Positions 1 through 11,316 of a stretch of 64,000 nucleotides of DNA are shown in pieces. How positions within the stretch are numbered: the stretch's first letter is position 1; the number at the start of each line of letters is the position of its first letter. Both the position numbers and the translations under genes were made by a program. Below the pieces are notes generated by a model. The model made no database searches and was not told the origin of the DNA. It saw only the letters and a program-made list of their open reading frames with translations. Source of the stretch: Gonatopus flavifemur (Eukaryota > Arthropoda > Insecta > Hymenoptera > Dryinidae); the NCBI GenBank assembly GCA_018340375.1, contig JAFFJZ010000007.1, positions 30,559,368-30,623,367 of the forward strand, written 5' to 3'.

Positions 1-105
1 TAAATGATTTTGGTTTCAAAGAGTGTTTATTTGACTGGAAGAAATTTTTTTTTTCAGTGTAGGGTTCTTTTCCCAAAAGGTATCTTCCAAAACGATTAAG
101 AACAA

Positions 106-302
106 TCTCAGATAACATGTAAGCTTGTAAGACTTGTCATTCGATTTGTTATTCACAACCTTGTCAGTTTAAGGTTGTTACAACTCTGCTGCAATGGTTT
201 TATAAGCTTGCACCCTTGTCGTGTGTCAACTAGGAGGCTTATATCAACCTTGTCACAAGCTTGCCTGACAACATTGCAGCAAGGTTAAATTGCTATCTGG
301 GA
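106..302. mobile_element. degenerate TCCCAG-type MITE
   Basis: The left end reads TCTCAGATAACA and the right end TGCTATCTGGGA, an imperfect terminal inverted repeat of about 12 bp. The interior has mirrored CAAGCTTGT and TGCAATGG/CATTGCAGCA segments. The ends resemble the TCCCAGACAGCAC ends of the larger element at 16620-17888. No target duplication is clear. It could be a chance palindrome in a repeat-rich area. Confidence 0.35.
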
Positions 303-307
303 TGCAA

Positions 308-441
308 GAAGTCTTATACAATATGAAAAGATATCTCTCAGAAATTTCTGAAAAGTTTTTGGAAACGTTCTCGGAGATATCTTTTAGAAAAACACTTTGA
401 GACTTCTGAAAGATATCTTTTCGTGTTGCATAAAATAGTCC
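308..441. repeat. foldback repeat, GAAGTCTTATAC arms
   Basis: Arms around GAAGTCT...AAAAGATATC at 308-333 and GATATCTTTTCGTGTTGC near 412-430 are inverted copies. The same design and wording recur at 15801-16009, so this is a dispersed foldback repeat and not a unique hairpin. No protein is encoded. Confidence 0.5.
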
Positions 442-1539
442 CTGGAGAATACTCGAAGAACTCTGCTCAAATGGTTTATTATGAATTCGTTCATGAAGAC
501 TCTTGAAGAATTTGTGCAAGAGTTCATTGAATATTCCTAATAAATTTGCAACAAATGCTTAGAGAATTCCCGTGATATCAGTTCAGAATGAATCATTGAA
601 GTGGATTTTTTCCATTCGACAGAACTCTTGAAGAATTCTGTTGAAAATTATAACATAAAGTTCCGGAAGAACTTTTGAAGAAGAATTCTCAAAGTATTGT
701 AGAAGAATTATGAAAGGATCCTGGAGGAATTCATAGAGAACTCTTGAAATATCTTCCCAAATAGCATTCTCTTACAACCTAGCTACAAACTCGCTCAAAA
801 ATTTTGCCGAAACTTTCACAGTTCTTTGCAAAACTCATTCCTGGAATTCATTCTGAACTGACATACCGACTTGTAACGTATCTTCAAGTCATCGTTGTGG
901 AATGAAAGAGGATGTAGATATGAAGTGAATTAATAAAACGTCACAATTCGGTGGATAACCCTTCGGAATATGAAATTTCAAATCAAACTAGTTTCGGAAT
1001 ATTATTGTGCCAGGAGATCCAGACTCCACCATCTCGTGACCGGTCTGAGGATTCTCACTTTTAGAATTCTTTTGGACGAGTTATTGCGTTATATAGGATG
1101 AGCTGAAAGAATCCTTTCTGAACGTCACATTTTCACTTTGATGTGCGGAAATGGATAAAAAGTGAAAGAATTGATCAAATATTCATGCGGATGTTGATTG
1201 AATTCGAATAAGTAATTCTTGTGTAATGGCAAATTCTACAATCCAATCAATTTTCCTCTGTTCTAGGTACGTACTGGAAAATACATCATTATCGCATGCA
1301 GAATTATTGTGAGTACGCGAATATTTCCTTTTTGAGATACCGTCACAAATTCTTGAGGGGATACCACTTTGGTGAAAAAGAAGCGTTAAAGCGCGACGAA
1401 AACGTAATCTAAGAGTTATTTAAACGTGACAAAGAGTCATCTAGGCGTAATTTAGGAAGAAATTGGAATATTTTGACGTTTTATTTGTTACAATACCCAC
1501 TTCCTTCACTCTTGCATTCTCACCAGGGCAGTGTTATAT
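442..1539. other. non-coding stretch with GAATTC/GAACTCTTG repeats
   Basis: From 442 to about 850 the sequence repeats variants of GAACTCTTGAAGAATTC, much like the interior of the TCCCAG element at 16.6-17.9 kb. It may be an internally related fragment. From 850 to 1539 I see nothing recognisable: no long frame, splice-site pair or terminal repeat. Confidence 0.5.
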
Positions 1540-1712
1540 CCGAGTAAACATTTCCGAAATTACCCGAATTTCAAATTTTGAAAAAAATTCTCTTCCACCG
1601 ACTGAGAAAAAATCTTTTCTCGAAATTTGAAATTCGGGCTATGTACCGCAACTTGTGAAGTATGAAAGATTGTCACCTGGAAATTTCGGACTGTTTCAAA
1701 ATGTTTACTTGG
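1540..1712. mobile_element. CCGAGTAAACA MITE
   Basis: The ends read CCGAGTAAACATTT and AAATGTTTACTTGG, and the interior pairs further (CGAAATTTGAAATTCGGG against CCCGAATTTCAAATT). Both flanks show AT, a 2-bp target duplication. It fits the CCCAAG-ended class seen elsewhere in the window, with one terminal C lost. Confidence 0.55.
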
Positions 1713-1933
1713 ATGGCACGCTGGTTTTCCCTTAATAGGGATCACAAAACGTAGAAGTCAACAGTTTCAACCTTGCAGTATTTAGGGATTGGTATAGTTT
1801 TACCATGTTTCTTCCATGTGAAGAAGGGTAAATTGTATAGTAATGAAGAATTGAATTCCGGTTGTGCTAAGCGTATGAATGAAATCTTTTTTTTTCATCC
1901 ATTGATGGATAATTGGATTTTTTTCGTCAGCTA

Positions 1934-2199
1934 CACTGAGAAAACAGATATCTTGAAAAATACCATAATTTATGGATTTTCAGCGCTGGTCTGACCCGAG
2001 TCGGAATATTCACTTGCATGAATCTATAAAAGTACCATAATTTCTTGGACTTTTTGAAATAAGTATGGTACCTTCCGTATAAAAGTCCAAGACATTATGG
2101 TACTTTTAGAGGTTTTTTCAGGTAAATATTTAGACTCGGTCAGACCAGCGCAGAAAATCCATAAATTATGGTACTTTTTAAGATACCTTTTTCTCCGTG
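1934..2199. mobile_element. 266-bp CACTG/CACGG MITE, copy A
   Basis: It starts CACTGAGAAAACAG and ends CTTTTTCTCCGTG, flanked on both sides by TA. Long inverted arms surround a short middle (ACCATAATTTATGGATTTT at each side). The element at 43063-43328 is the same length in the opposite orientation and differs at about 3 positions by eye, so both copies moved recently relative to their neighbours. Confidence 0.92.
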
Positions 2200-3682
2200 T
2201 ATTGTTCATCCTGTACGATTCTCCGTTGGATCTGTTCCCATTTGTGCTAATTGCGCGCTCATAGAAACAGTCCTCACCGATTTCAGCAAAATTTTGATGG
2301 AAATATACCTCTTATATTCCCTTCATGTCATCTCATTGAATTTTAACCATACTTGCCGTACTTGGAGGCTCAAATTACAGATCGTATCTTGTATTTTATA
2401 CGTTCAGTTGAACATTTAGATCAAGAATTTTACAAAATACTCTTCATGCTTCACGCGCAGCCTGTAACATTGAGTCATTCAAGTCAGTTCGGATCATTAT
2501 CATTCATTGTTGTCATTTTTTTTTATTGCTCGCGAAAAGAGCCATTATCCATCAGAAACATGAATAATCGTATTATTAGCGATATCCCGCGGTCGCACTG
2601 TATACGCACTAGTCTGGATTAAAATCCACATAAGACAGCCCTAGTGAAAATGGGAGCGTAAGGAGGGTATGAAGCGACGCGGAGGAGTAAACGAGAAAGT
2701 ATCTAAGCGCGAAAGGAGCGGACATTGAAACATTTTATGCTTCATTTCTTTCAAAGTTCACTTCCAGCGGGCGGAAATTTTCACCAGAGAGTAAAGGCGG
2801 GATCGCACGCGTGGTCGTCTTTAACTGGACAATTCTACTGAAAAACATGTTCGTGAAGTTTGAATCGTTTATTGAAACAATTAGTAATTCAACAATCGAA
2901 TATTCAGGTGTTGAGAGGATACCAGATTTACCATCGGAGGAAGGTTTTTTGCAATAAAATACTCGAAACTGAATTCACGAAAAGATCTTAAATTTCCAGG
3001 AATGATTCTTGAAACCTTTATCTACGTCTGTATAGAGCCTGAATTTTGAAGAAAAAAATTTGAAAAAAAAATGTGTCCCAGTTATTTGGATGACGACACT
3101 AGATTGAATTGCTGCACGATTAAATATTGTGAATCACAACAATAAACAAAAGTTCTTGTTGTTTTTTTTTTATATTCTACCTCATATAACTTCATAATTT
3201 TCTCTTTATTCCATTCGTACGGTAAGAAGTTATTCGAGGGATGTATGAACTATCGAATCTGTGCAATAAAATCATAATAATTGAAAATTTTTGGGTTTCA
3301 CAAAAGGAAACTCGCCACTGTGTTGAGATACTTTCGATGTCCGGATAAAATGTTCTGGCATTCAAAAAGTTCAACAATAACGAATATTATTGGGAGAATA
3401 CTTTGTAACTCTTAGGGTTGTACCTAATGATTTCTAACGAAAAAAATTGCCTCCTTCTCAAAGTTTGCATTGTGTACACGAACAAATGAAAAGTGCCTCA
3501 ATGTAGGCCACTCTCCCCTACTTATTCATTCACTTTCCCCAAATCTTCTTCACATCCTTTGATGCAGAATTTGATATTATCTCCATCAATATGGGATACA
3601 TAAACTTATTCTACTTTTCACTTTGTCACATTAGTGCAGGTTGATGAATGGGATAGCAATTTGAATTTAGTATTTGTAACAA
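2200..3682. other. no gene seen
   Basis: No supported gene. A purine-rich patch lies at 2650-2730. The stretch near 2845-2885 (GTTTGAATCGTTTATTG) is shared with the inverted repeat at 45138-45355. Small open frames here lack splice signals or recognisable sequence. Confidence 0.5.
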
Positions 3683-3801
3683 CAGGGATGGGCAGCCTCA
3701 ATTACTTTTTGTCCTCTTTTCTGTCAAGTACTCTTCTGTTTTTGAACCTCAAATCAGAAAATACTTCAAGTACAAAAAGTAATTGAAGCTGCTCATTCAA
3801 A
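3683..3801. mobile_element. degenerate hAT-type MITE
   Basis: The left end CAGGGATGGGCAGCC is the canonical form of the family that is intact at 10965-11126. The right end (GCTGCTCATTCAA) is mutated. The interior shares the AAGTACTT and CAATTACTTTTTG segments in inverted order. The 8-bp target duplication is no longer convincing, so this is an older copy. Confidence 0.7.
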
Positions 3802-3936
3802 TGTGTATAGCAATTATTGCATACCATCATTCCCCAGTATTGGTCCGTGCTTACTCTAAAGTTGCCAGACTTGGCCCAAGTATGGCCCAAACTTGTTCCG
3901 ATAGTTGTGCACTTAGGGGTATCTTTGGAACTCTCT

Positions 3937-4138
3937 TGCGCAGAGGAAGAAGATAGTGGAGCCAACTACATATTAGTTGGATAAAGCGAACGACAGCACG
4001 TATTCGAATCAACAGAATATTCGATAACCCAATGAAACATACTTAAGTCTACCGAATATTCTACGGATTCGCCTATATACTGCCGTTCGTCATATGCAAC
4101 TGCATATGTAGTTGGTACCATTACCTTTCTCCTCAGTG
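3937..4138. mobile_element. probable decayed CACTG MITE
   Basis: The right end CTCCTCAGTG followed by TA matches the CACTG class. The left end (GCAGAGGAAGAAG) is badly worn. The interior is an inverted repeat: GCGAACGACAG...TATTCG on the left against CGAAT...CTGCCGTTCGT on the right, plus CCAACTACATAT and ATATGTAGTTGG. Confidence 0.45.
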
Positions 4139-4394
4139 TAGCTGCCTCTTTTTTTCAGTATGTTAAACTTCACTCGCTGTGCTTCGATCCACTGACAAGT
4201 CTTTTAAGTTTTGAACGATGGAATGATGCAAACAATTTGCTTGCTCCGAGACATTATTCTTGAAATGAACGGTACCTTCCTCTCGTATCAGAACTATATC
4301 GCAAGATGATACTACGGAATTGTTTTCCTTATGCATAGAACAACTCCATTCGCTGTCATGCATTCAATATTCAACATTATTGTTCTGAAACGTA

Positions 4395-4688
4395 CACTGA
4401 GAAAAATGAAATGTAAAAATCACCGTTATTTCGTATATTTTTCAACCGTAAAATGATGAAGAATGAAGCCTGCAGCTTTACACAGGTGAAAAATACTTTT
4501 CCATACAGTGAGAGATAGCCTATCAAAATAGGGTCAACCTATTTTTCACCTCTCTTTTGTTTTATTCAACAATCGAATTATATTCATTCCCTTAGTTACC
4601 ATGATAACCATGAAAATAATGTATATTCTACCGTGAAGTGCTTTACGATGTGAGAAGGTAAATTCTACAACACTTATTTTTCTTGGTG
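4395..4688. mobile_element. CACTGAGAAAAATG MITE
   Basis: The left end CACTGAGAAAAATG is preceded by TA. The right end TTTTTCTTGGTG is followed by TA. The right terminus has drifted from CTCAGTG. The element is 294 bp and non-coding. Confidence 0.6.
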
Positions 4689-6315
4689 TATTCTATTCGA
4701 TGTGTAAAACATCAACTGCTAGATACACAATCATGCTGTCATATATTCATCTCATTGTTGCAGTTCGATTCTACGTTTTTAACCTCTATTCTTTATAATC
4801 TGTAAGTGATGACATGAAAATCCGGTAAAATGGATTTTCAGATCCTTTATCTAGCTTAGTGCTCACGAATGTAAAAAAATATCAGTCTTCAGTTCTGGAA
4901 AACAAAGTCCCCAGATCGTAAAATTAGTTTGGCTGTTCAAACGCTATCGTAATCGTTTCTGCAACTTATATATACTTCAGAAGACATTCAGTGGATTTGT
5001 TATCGTTAGTCACCCAACCATTAACTTTTGCCCAACTAAGTCTACAAATCTTCTCATGACTTTCACCCCTTTCCCTCGATTAGATGAAACTATCCTGGAG
5101 ATATATGTATGGATATTTTCTCTTGTCAAATTTTTTATTTCCAAGAGAAAAGTTTTATTGCAAATCAGTAAAACAAAGAGTTCAATCCCTCTGAATTATA
5201 ATTCACTCGATCTTGATTCCTCATGTAGACCCAAAATCTAACACAAAAGTGAATCGAGCGTGAATATGAAATGGAATTGTCACTGCTGTTTACTGTTGCT
5301 TATTTTTGAGACTCAAAAGATTCTACATTTCCGAATAGGAAAAGTGTCCCTACTAAAAATTTCTCAAAGAAAAGGATGGATCCATTCCTATTGTTTCAAA
5401 TGTGGTTTTTCAAATAATGAATCATTCGGTGTGCCCTGAAGTAGTCTGGACCGGATCCGACTGTTGAATTGGATGCTCCATATATGGGGCTTCCTATCTG
5501 GGCCTGACGAGGTCCATGGAAGTGAAAACCTAACGGAGATTCCAGATTTTGCACGGATGATGGTAACCTGATGGTAGTTCTAATGAGATTCACCCCATAC
5601 AAGTGTATCCGGTCCTGATCCGTTCTCCCGATCGGGGCCGGATGCAGATAATCTGAATCAAATCCGAATTTGGCTAACCTAATGTACGCCCTGATAAGTG
5701 AAACCTCATTCAGCCTTTTCCGGATCTAATCAGTTTTCCAACTTTTGAGGGATTTTTTTCTCATCAAGGTGATGATTATCTGGTATGGTCTTTTGGAGAG
5801 GAATCACTATAGGTTAGTAGTCTCCATGGAAGAATCACCAAGCCAGATGCTCTCCTCCCTCAGACCGTGGAGCCCCTAGTAAATGTCAGTTTTGCGATTT
5901 CCACCTGTTTCCAAGGTTGAATATCTCTGATGGGACATGGGTTAGAAATGTGGATTTCATCTAGATTTGAAACGCATTCTATACCCTACAAATTGGAAAA
6001 AAAAACGTTGTATTTCGCAAGGAGACCTTTCAATACATGTCAAAAACCGCGACCAAATAAAATGGTAACACCTGCTCCACGCGGATCCGCTCAACTTCCT
6101 CGGTGCAAATTGTTGTAAATCGACGCATGTAATTGATTCGTTGAATCAGTACAAGTCTTTTCAGAATAGTGCAAAGACCCAAGTAGAGAAATTGGGCATT
6201 GACGTTGAAATACATTCTCAAAACACTCCGATTTTTTCTTAACAGATGTTTTCATTCTATTATGGAATACAAAATTATTATATTAATAATTTTTCATAAA
6301 TTAGGCACTCAAATG
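4689..6315. other. no gene; GC-richer repeat-like block
   Basis: No supported gene. Positions 5420-5720 are noticeably GC-richer, with CCGGATC/CCGGTCC motifs and GTGCCCTGA/GCGCCCTGA-like direct repeats at its ends. This resembles the GC-richer dispersed repeats at 14.5, 25.5 and 60.4 kb. The rest shows nothing recognisable. Confidence 0.45.
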
Positions 6316-6549
6316 TTTGCTACGGTTTCTTCGTTTTCTTGTGGTAACGATAATGTGAGAAGGCACCAGTGCATCTCGAAATGCCATCGATTTTGATGTG
6401 TTGTAGCATCTTTTTTAGCCGATTCTAGAGGAACTATTCGATGATATTCCCTTGTCTTCTTCACTGTTTCGGTGTTGAGAAATCTTGATTCGAGTCTCAC
6501 GTAGTCTGATTCCACCTTACTAGTTGGCACATAAGTGTATGTGATGCCA

Positions 6550-8187
6550 CACGGAGAAAAATGTATGGTTGCAATAACCAATTCGTTGGTTGAATAAGGT
6601 CCAACCAATTGATTGATCATCATGACCAATCATGTGGTTGTAACAACCAATTTCGTTGGTTGCTCCAACTGCATTTGTTGACGTGGTCATCATAACCAAC
6701 AGAATTGATTGTGACACTCACATAATTGGCTGTGACGACCAATTAATTGCACGGGAAAAATATTATCTTTTTTTTTCTAATTTTGACATCGTAATTTTGG
6801 AAACAAAATATCGTAGCAGTGGACCATCGTAAAATTTAGGCTGAACTCTTTGAAATTCAAACTATTGGAACTTTCGCTTCTCAACATCGTGAAATTAAAA
6901 AATTATTAAATAACAAACAAAGAAGTAACAAATTACTGTATTGAATAGCAGAAACTGATGTTGATAAGCAGGAATTTTATTGAAAACAAACATAGATTTC
7001 TTCATATTATATGAAAAAAAAAAATACCTCTCCTTCCCCTAAGAAGAAGAATCAATTCCAGTTGGGAAGGAAAAGGTGAATTGGAGAACGAACTTCAGGT
7101 CTGGTAATTGCGAGTTAAAAATCTCGGCACATGGAATTTAGTAAATTATTTCAAATAAGACTCATCACTTCACTGAAATCGTTGCATGAATTTGAGGATT
7201 ATATGTTAATGTTTGAGTGAATTTTGGAAAAAATTATCATTGGAAAAAAGATGTGGTACAAATTTCAATGTAAGTCTTTCTGATTGAAAAACAGAACACG
7301 CAAACTGAATATATGAAACTAGTAAATGTTGAAAAAGTTTTGAAGATGTCTCAACCAACATTGAAACCGTTAAACATGGTTATAAAGTAAATAAACCTAT
7401 CCAGCATGGGATGAGCTTGTTGGTGAATAATGGTTAGAATGACATCAATAAAAATTCACTCATCACTTGTGTTACATTTTCACACTAAAAAATTCGCAAT
7501 CTAAACAGCACTTTTACAAGTAACACATTATTCTTTATTCAAAAATAATACTTACTGGTGTAAAACTCCAATAATTAGAACACTTTCATTCTATAACTTC
7601 AACTCCCTGTCTAAAAGGAAGATGCTTTCAAGAAACAAAAGAATGAGAATACAACGTGATGATGTTCTATCATTTGGGTAGTATTTGTAAAGACAATTGC
7701 CGTTTATCATTATTGAGATGTAACATCGTAATTTACCGACTTTCTTTAGTATAAATACAGAGCCGGAATTGCTTTGAATACTGTATTCATATGTAACAAA
7801 AATGAAACATCATTAATTTATATCGCATACATGTGGTTTGATATTTTTACGTAGTGAAATCGTAAAATTGGTAAGAAAATCGTATTTATCTTTGAGGATT
7901 CTCGTTAAAATAAGATTGAATCATATGAACTTTCATTCTTCCACAAAATAAGAAATGAACACTGATTTAATTACGATCAATATCTGCGGATTTGCGATGG
8001 GAACCTGTAAAAGAACAAATTTTTAACAATAACATTGCATATCAAACGTCAGAAAAGTCCTGCTAATGCAAGTATGGTCCTCTGTTACGATTGTAACGTC
8101 GTAATTTATAAGAGAATATTTTTTCCGTGTGGCTAGACCATATTTAACCAATGAATTGGTTACTGCAAGCATCCATTATTCTCAGTG
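6550..8187. mobile_element. outer CACGG/CACTG MITE inside the relic gene
   Basis: The left arm starts CACGGAGAAAAATGTATGG. The right arm ends CCATTATTCTCAGTG. The arms align for about 57 bp (TTGCAATAACCAATTCGTTGG against CCAATGAATTGGTTACTGCAA). Flanks are CA on both sides. Removing the element restores the interrupted reading frame, which proves its borders. Its middle is occupied by a second element at 6750-8129. Confidence 0.85.
6750..8129. mobile_element. inner CACGGGAAAAATATT element
   Basis: The ends are CACGGGAAAAATATT and AATATTTTTTCCGTG, a 15-bp inverted repeat with one mismatch, flanked by TG on both sides. The interior of about 1.38 kb is AT-rich with no long frame, although ATCGTAA/TTACGAT words recur in it. 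It landed inside the outer MITE and is therefore younger than it. Confidence 0.75.
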
Positions 8188-8812
8188 CAGTAATTTTTTC
8201 AGAACAGAATTTATACATGTCCAGAAGCGTCAAAATTTGATCCGTAGATGTCCTTTGCAGACTACTTCTTGCAACTTGCCGTTTGGTGACAGCCCCTATT
8301 CCATCAGTACCGTTTTCACCGTGGCAAATAGTGGAGGAATTCCATTCAGCATCAAGTCCGGAATCATCAAAATGCTAGCGAATGTTAATGAAGTTTTTTC
8401 TATTCTTGTATTGACTCGAAGTACCATCACTGAAATGAATGATTTTTTTCACCGAAGGTGCTATATTTCTTATAAGGAATTTGACTTTTTCGTATCTTTT
8501 AATCGTTTCTTGAGCTTGCATTCCACCAACAAGACGAAGGCTAGAAGGAACTACAATACAATCGAAATTTAGCCTGAAACATGCTCTAAAAAATGGTTTT
8601 CACCTCAACTCCCTAACATATCTCAGAGCTGAGATATTTCATTTTTCCTGAACCCTTCCGAAGGCTAAAAACGACGATTTCCTCATCACAAACATGTCTG
8701 CAGTTTCCAGGAGTAGGAGAATAAAAAATTAAAAATGATGGTTTTGAACTCTTATCTCTTAGGGGTATCATAGGAAGAAAGATAAAAGATTTCTGAGGTG
8801 GTCGAGCAACTA

Positions 8813-9162
8813 CCCTTGTGAAAATGAATCATATATGCGGCATATATGACCACACATGGTACATATATGATTTCACAGATTCATATATGACCCCTATATA
8901 ATTCATGTATGGGCCATATATGATTCCAGACATTCATATATGGGCCATATACATTTCATATATGGCGTTATGTTCCCTATATATGGGTCATGTTTGGTCC
9001 TTATATGGGTTGAACAATCGTATATGAATTTTATATGGTCATATATGCCACATATATGAATTACATATGATTTATATATGACCATATATGATTCGTACCA
9101 AGTCCATATATGAATCAAATACAGTTTATATATGGGCCATATATGAATCATTTTTACAAGGG
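8813..9162. mobile_element. TA-flanked element rich in CATATATG
   Basis: The ends CCCTTGTGAAAATGAATC and GATTCA-TTTTTACAAGGG form an inverted repeat of about 28 bp, bounded by TA on both sides. The interior is an irregular run of CATATATG, TATATGGGCC and ACATATATGA words at roughly 15-25 bp spacing, so it is both a MITE and a minisatellite-like array. Open frames across it are by-products of the repeat. Confidence 0.8.
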
Positions 9163-9284
9163 TAGTGCTTGCTGATTTTGCATGAATTGACCCTGATATG
9201 GAATAATATTGCGAAGAGTGAAAAATGAGACACATATTGTCTTTGTACGTTGTTCACACGTTGTATTATTGCCGGGGCTGTCAA

Positions 9285-9570
9285 TTTTTCCAAGTGCTGG
9301 TCCGGGCCTTTGAAAAATTCGCGAAAATTCGTTTCCATCAGGTATAGACCAATCTCGATTTAGAATTTTCTGAAACGAAAAATGAATAAGTCACGAGAGT
9401 GAGGATTTTTTCAAACTTTACTCGCAAATTTTACCAAGTGCTGGAGCAAATTGATGAAAAACTTTCGAGAATTCGTCTCCGTGGGATATAGACCACTCGA
9501 TTAGGAATTTTCTGGAATGAAAAATAAATAGGACTTGAGAAAAACCTTTCTTGAAAAGTGCACTTGCAAA
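9285..9570. repeat. two-copy tandem repeat, period about 144 bp
   Basis: CCAAGTGCTGG at 9290 and again at 9434 begins two diverged direct copies. Both then carry GAAAATTCGTTTCC / GAGAATTCGTCTCC, ATATAGACCA, GAATTTTCTG and a closing CTCGCAAA / CTTGCAAA. Similarity is moderate, so the duplication is not recent. No third full copy is visible. Confidence 0.75.
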
Positions 9571-10280
9571 TCGCACCCTGTATACACGTTGATGTGTTTC
9601 TATCTCTTTATTCGACGTCCAACGAAATTATCACAGTCCCGGAACTTTTCAATCGATTGTCTTCCTGGAAACTCCTGGAAGAGTCTTGGAATCGAATTTT
9701 TCGATAACAGTAGACACCCTGCATGTGATAATTGTCTTGTGAGACAATTCGCATTTTGTTGGGAATGTCTTCTCACTCAGTATTTGTTACAGCTATACAA
9801 CTATGCCATCAACGAATCTTAATACAGGGATATCGTATACTTGGATTCCTACCTTTCAATTGTTTTCCTTATTCCACTCCATTCATTGCATCTTCCATGT
9901 ACTAACTGAAGTTCAACAATGCCACAACTTTGTCTTATCCTCTTCTTATACTCATTCCTGGTTATTTCTCTTCTATCTGTATCACCTCTAACTTTACCTT
10001 GTATGATTCATGTATTATTTTTAATACTCCTATATTTCTCTTTGACTTTTTTTTTAGAAACGTTGAACTCTCAATCCGCATTGCTGGATGTTTTTTTTTG
10101 TATCTAAAAGCTCTTGATTGTCTATGTGGAAATTTTTGGGTTGAATTGAATTGAATTGTGCCAATCAAATCAACTGACCTTGTGATGATCTTTCCAATTT
10201 TTCAGCACTGTTAACTACAACAAAACTGTACCAGCATGGGCTTGAGTTTCAACTTGCACATGGGTGGCGAAGGGAATAAA
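9571..10280. other. no gene seen
   Basis: Pyrimidine-rich on the plus strand from 9800 to 10100 with a short GAATT repeat near 10140. Several small open frames overlap here in different phases, but none has a recognisable domain or a convincing splice-site pair. Confidence 0.5.
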
Positions 10281-10523
10281 CACGGAGAAAAGTATACGAT
10301 AACGGTTACTATGAAGAATAGTAATTGGGTGATAGATACTTCAAAATTGTAATAAGTCCCATTCAGAATCGACGTGAGTACGATAAATTTTCTACGTTAC
10401 CATGGAAACGATAGGCTAACATCGTAATGATCACGAAATCGCGAGTCGTCACTCACTTCCTATTCTGAAGTCGCGATGAGAACTAGGGCGAATGGTAATC
10501 AGTCCCATATACTCTTCTCCGTG
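10281..10523. mobile_element. CACGGAGAAAAGTATA MITE
   Basis: Starts CACGGAGAAAAGTATACG and ends ATATACTCTTCTCCGTG. The interior carries GGTTACTATG...GGTAATCAG inverted segments. Flanking dinucleotides (AA left, GA right) no longer match exactly. Confidence 0.75.
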
Positions 10524-10689
10524 GACATATGTAACTACGTGATTCATATGGAATCCATCCTCTTTTATGATGGAAGATTTTTATACATAATTTCTCTGAT
10601 GGAAGTAGAAATGATTAGAAATAATGAATGAAAAAGCGACTGAGGATCACATCACAAATTGCCAGTTGTCATTGAAAAAGCAGCCATCA

Positions 10690-10925
10690 GTGATTTTGCT
10701 GCATGATAATGCTCAAGCACATGTTATAAAAGCTGTTGAAAAAACGGTATCTGTACTTTAATGGGGGATCCGACCATGTTTCGTGTATTCGCTCAACTAT
10801 GAGCCCTCAGCTTATCATCTTTTTTCAATAAATATAGCACAGCTTTGTTGATTATTACATCGAAACATATGGACAAACAAAAACTCTGCTCGATAAATGA
10901 ATTGCTTCAAAATACAAAAAAAATG
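10690..10925 (+). pseudogene. mariner transposase scrap
   Basis: The frame reads PSVILLHDNAQAHVIKAVEK, which contains the second catalytic-aspartate motif HDNA of mariner. After a frame change it reads YSLNYEPSAYHLF, a decayed YSPDLAPSDYHLF. In that segment the third catalytic aspartate is replaced by alanine. Only about 235 bp survives, with no terminal repeats. This is the most decayed of five mariner relics in the window. Confidence 0.65.
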
Positions 10926-10964
10926 CTTCAAAGCTAACTGTCCCACAACCAACACAACTGCAGG

Positions 10965-11126
10965 CAGAGATGGGCAGCCTCAATTACTTTTTTGTACTTG
11001 AAGTACTTTTTCTTGTCAAGTACTTTCTAATTTGACATTCAAATCCTCTATTTTATAGAAATAGGAAAGTACTTAACAGGAGAAAGTACTTCAAGTACAA
11101 AAAGTAATTGAGGCTGCCCATCCCTG
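10965..11126. mobile_element. hAT-type MITE with 8-bp target duplication
   Basis: Ends CAGAGATGGGCAGCC and GGCTGCCCATCCCTG. The 8 bases ACTGCAGG occur immediately before (10957-10964) and after (11127-11134). A CAGRG-start terminus with an 8-bp duplication is the known signature of hAT transposons. The arms pair almost throughout (TACTTGAAGTACTTT, CAATTACTTTTT), leaving a small loop. A worn relative is at 3683-3801. Confidence 0.92.
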
Positions 11127-11186
11127 ACTGCAGGTATCTCAAAGGCCTAGTAACGGTTCTTATCCGGCATTGTGGGACCATTGAAT

Positions 11187-11316
11187 GGGGGCCAAATCAA
11201 CGAAAAACCAAATCAACGAAACCGTTAGTTGGAAAGAATAAGACATCATACATTATACATCTCTTCCTTTTCAACCAATGGTTTCGTTGATTTGTCCTTT
11301 CGTTGATTCGGCCCTC
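11187..11316. mobile_element. GGGGGCCAAATCAACG MITE
   Basis: The arms GGGGGCCAAATCAACGAAA and TTTCGTTGATTCGGCCCTC are inverted. Each arm also holds a direct repeat of CAAATCAACGAAA. It interrupts a dispersed repeat whose uninterrupted relative is near 14540-14665 (shared AGTAACGG, CATTGAA and TAATCATTG segments). Confidence 0.75.

Larger units (their letters stand above)
6316..8550 (-). pseudogene. transposon-type protein relic, split by nested MITEs
   Basis: On the minus strand, 8550-8188 encodes a fragment with the motif FSDGTSSQYKNRKNFIN, an HFDD segment and GENGTDGIGAVTKRQVAR. After the 1.64-kb insertion it resumes in frame at 6549 with GITYTYVPTSKVESDY and continues to a stop near 6316. 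I recognise this from memory as a repeated uncharacterised protein type in arthropod genomes. The aspartate in the FSDG motif suggests an RNase H-like transposase, but I cannot name the superfamily. An in-frame TAG after the NFINIR segment, the missing N-terminal part and the insertion show it is dead. Family assignment is inference; the broken frame and insertion are seen directly. Confidence 0.6.

Noticed and set aside
8903..9338. 110-codon frame rich in IHIWPIY and SYMVIYKSY
   Set aside because: It is a translation of the CATATATG array, not a conserved protein.
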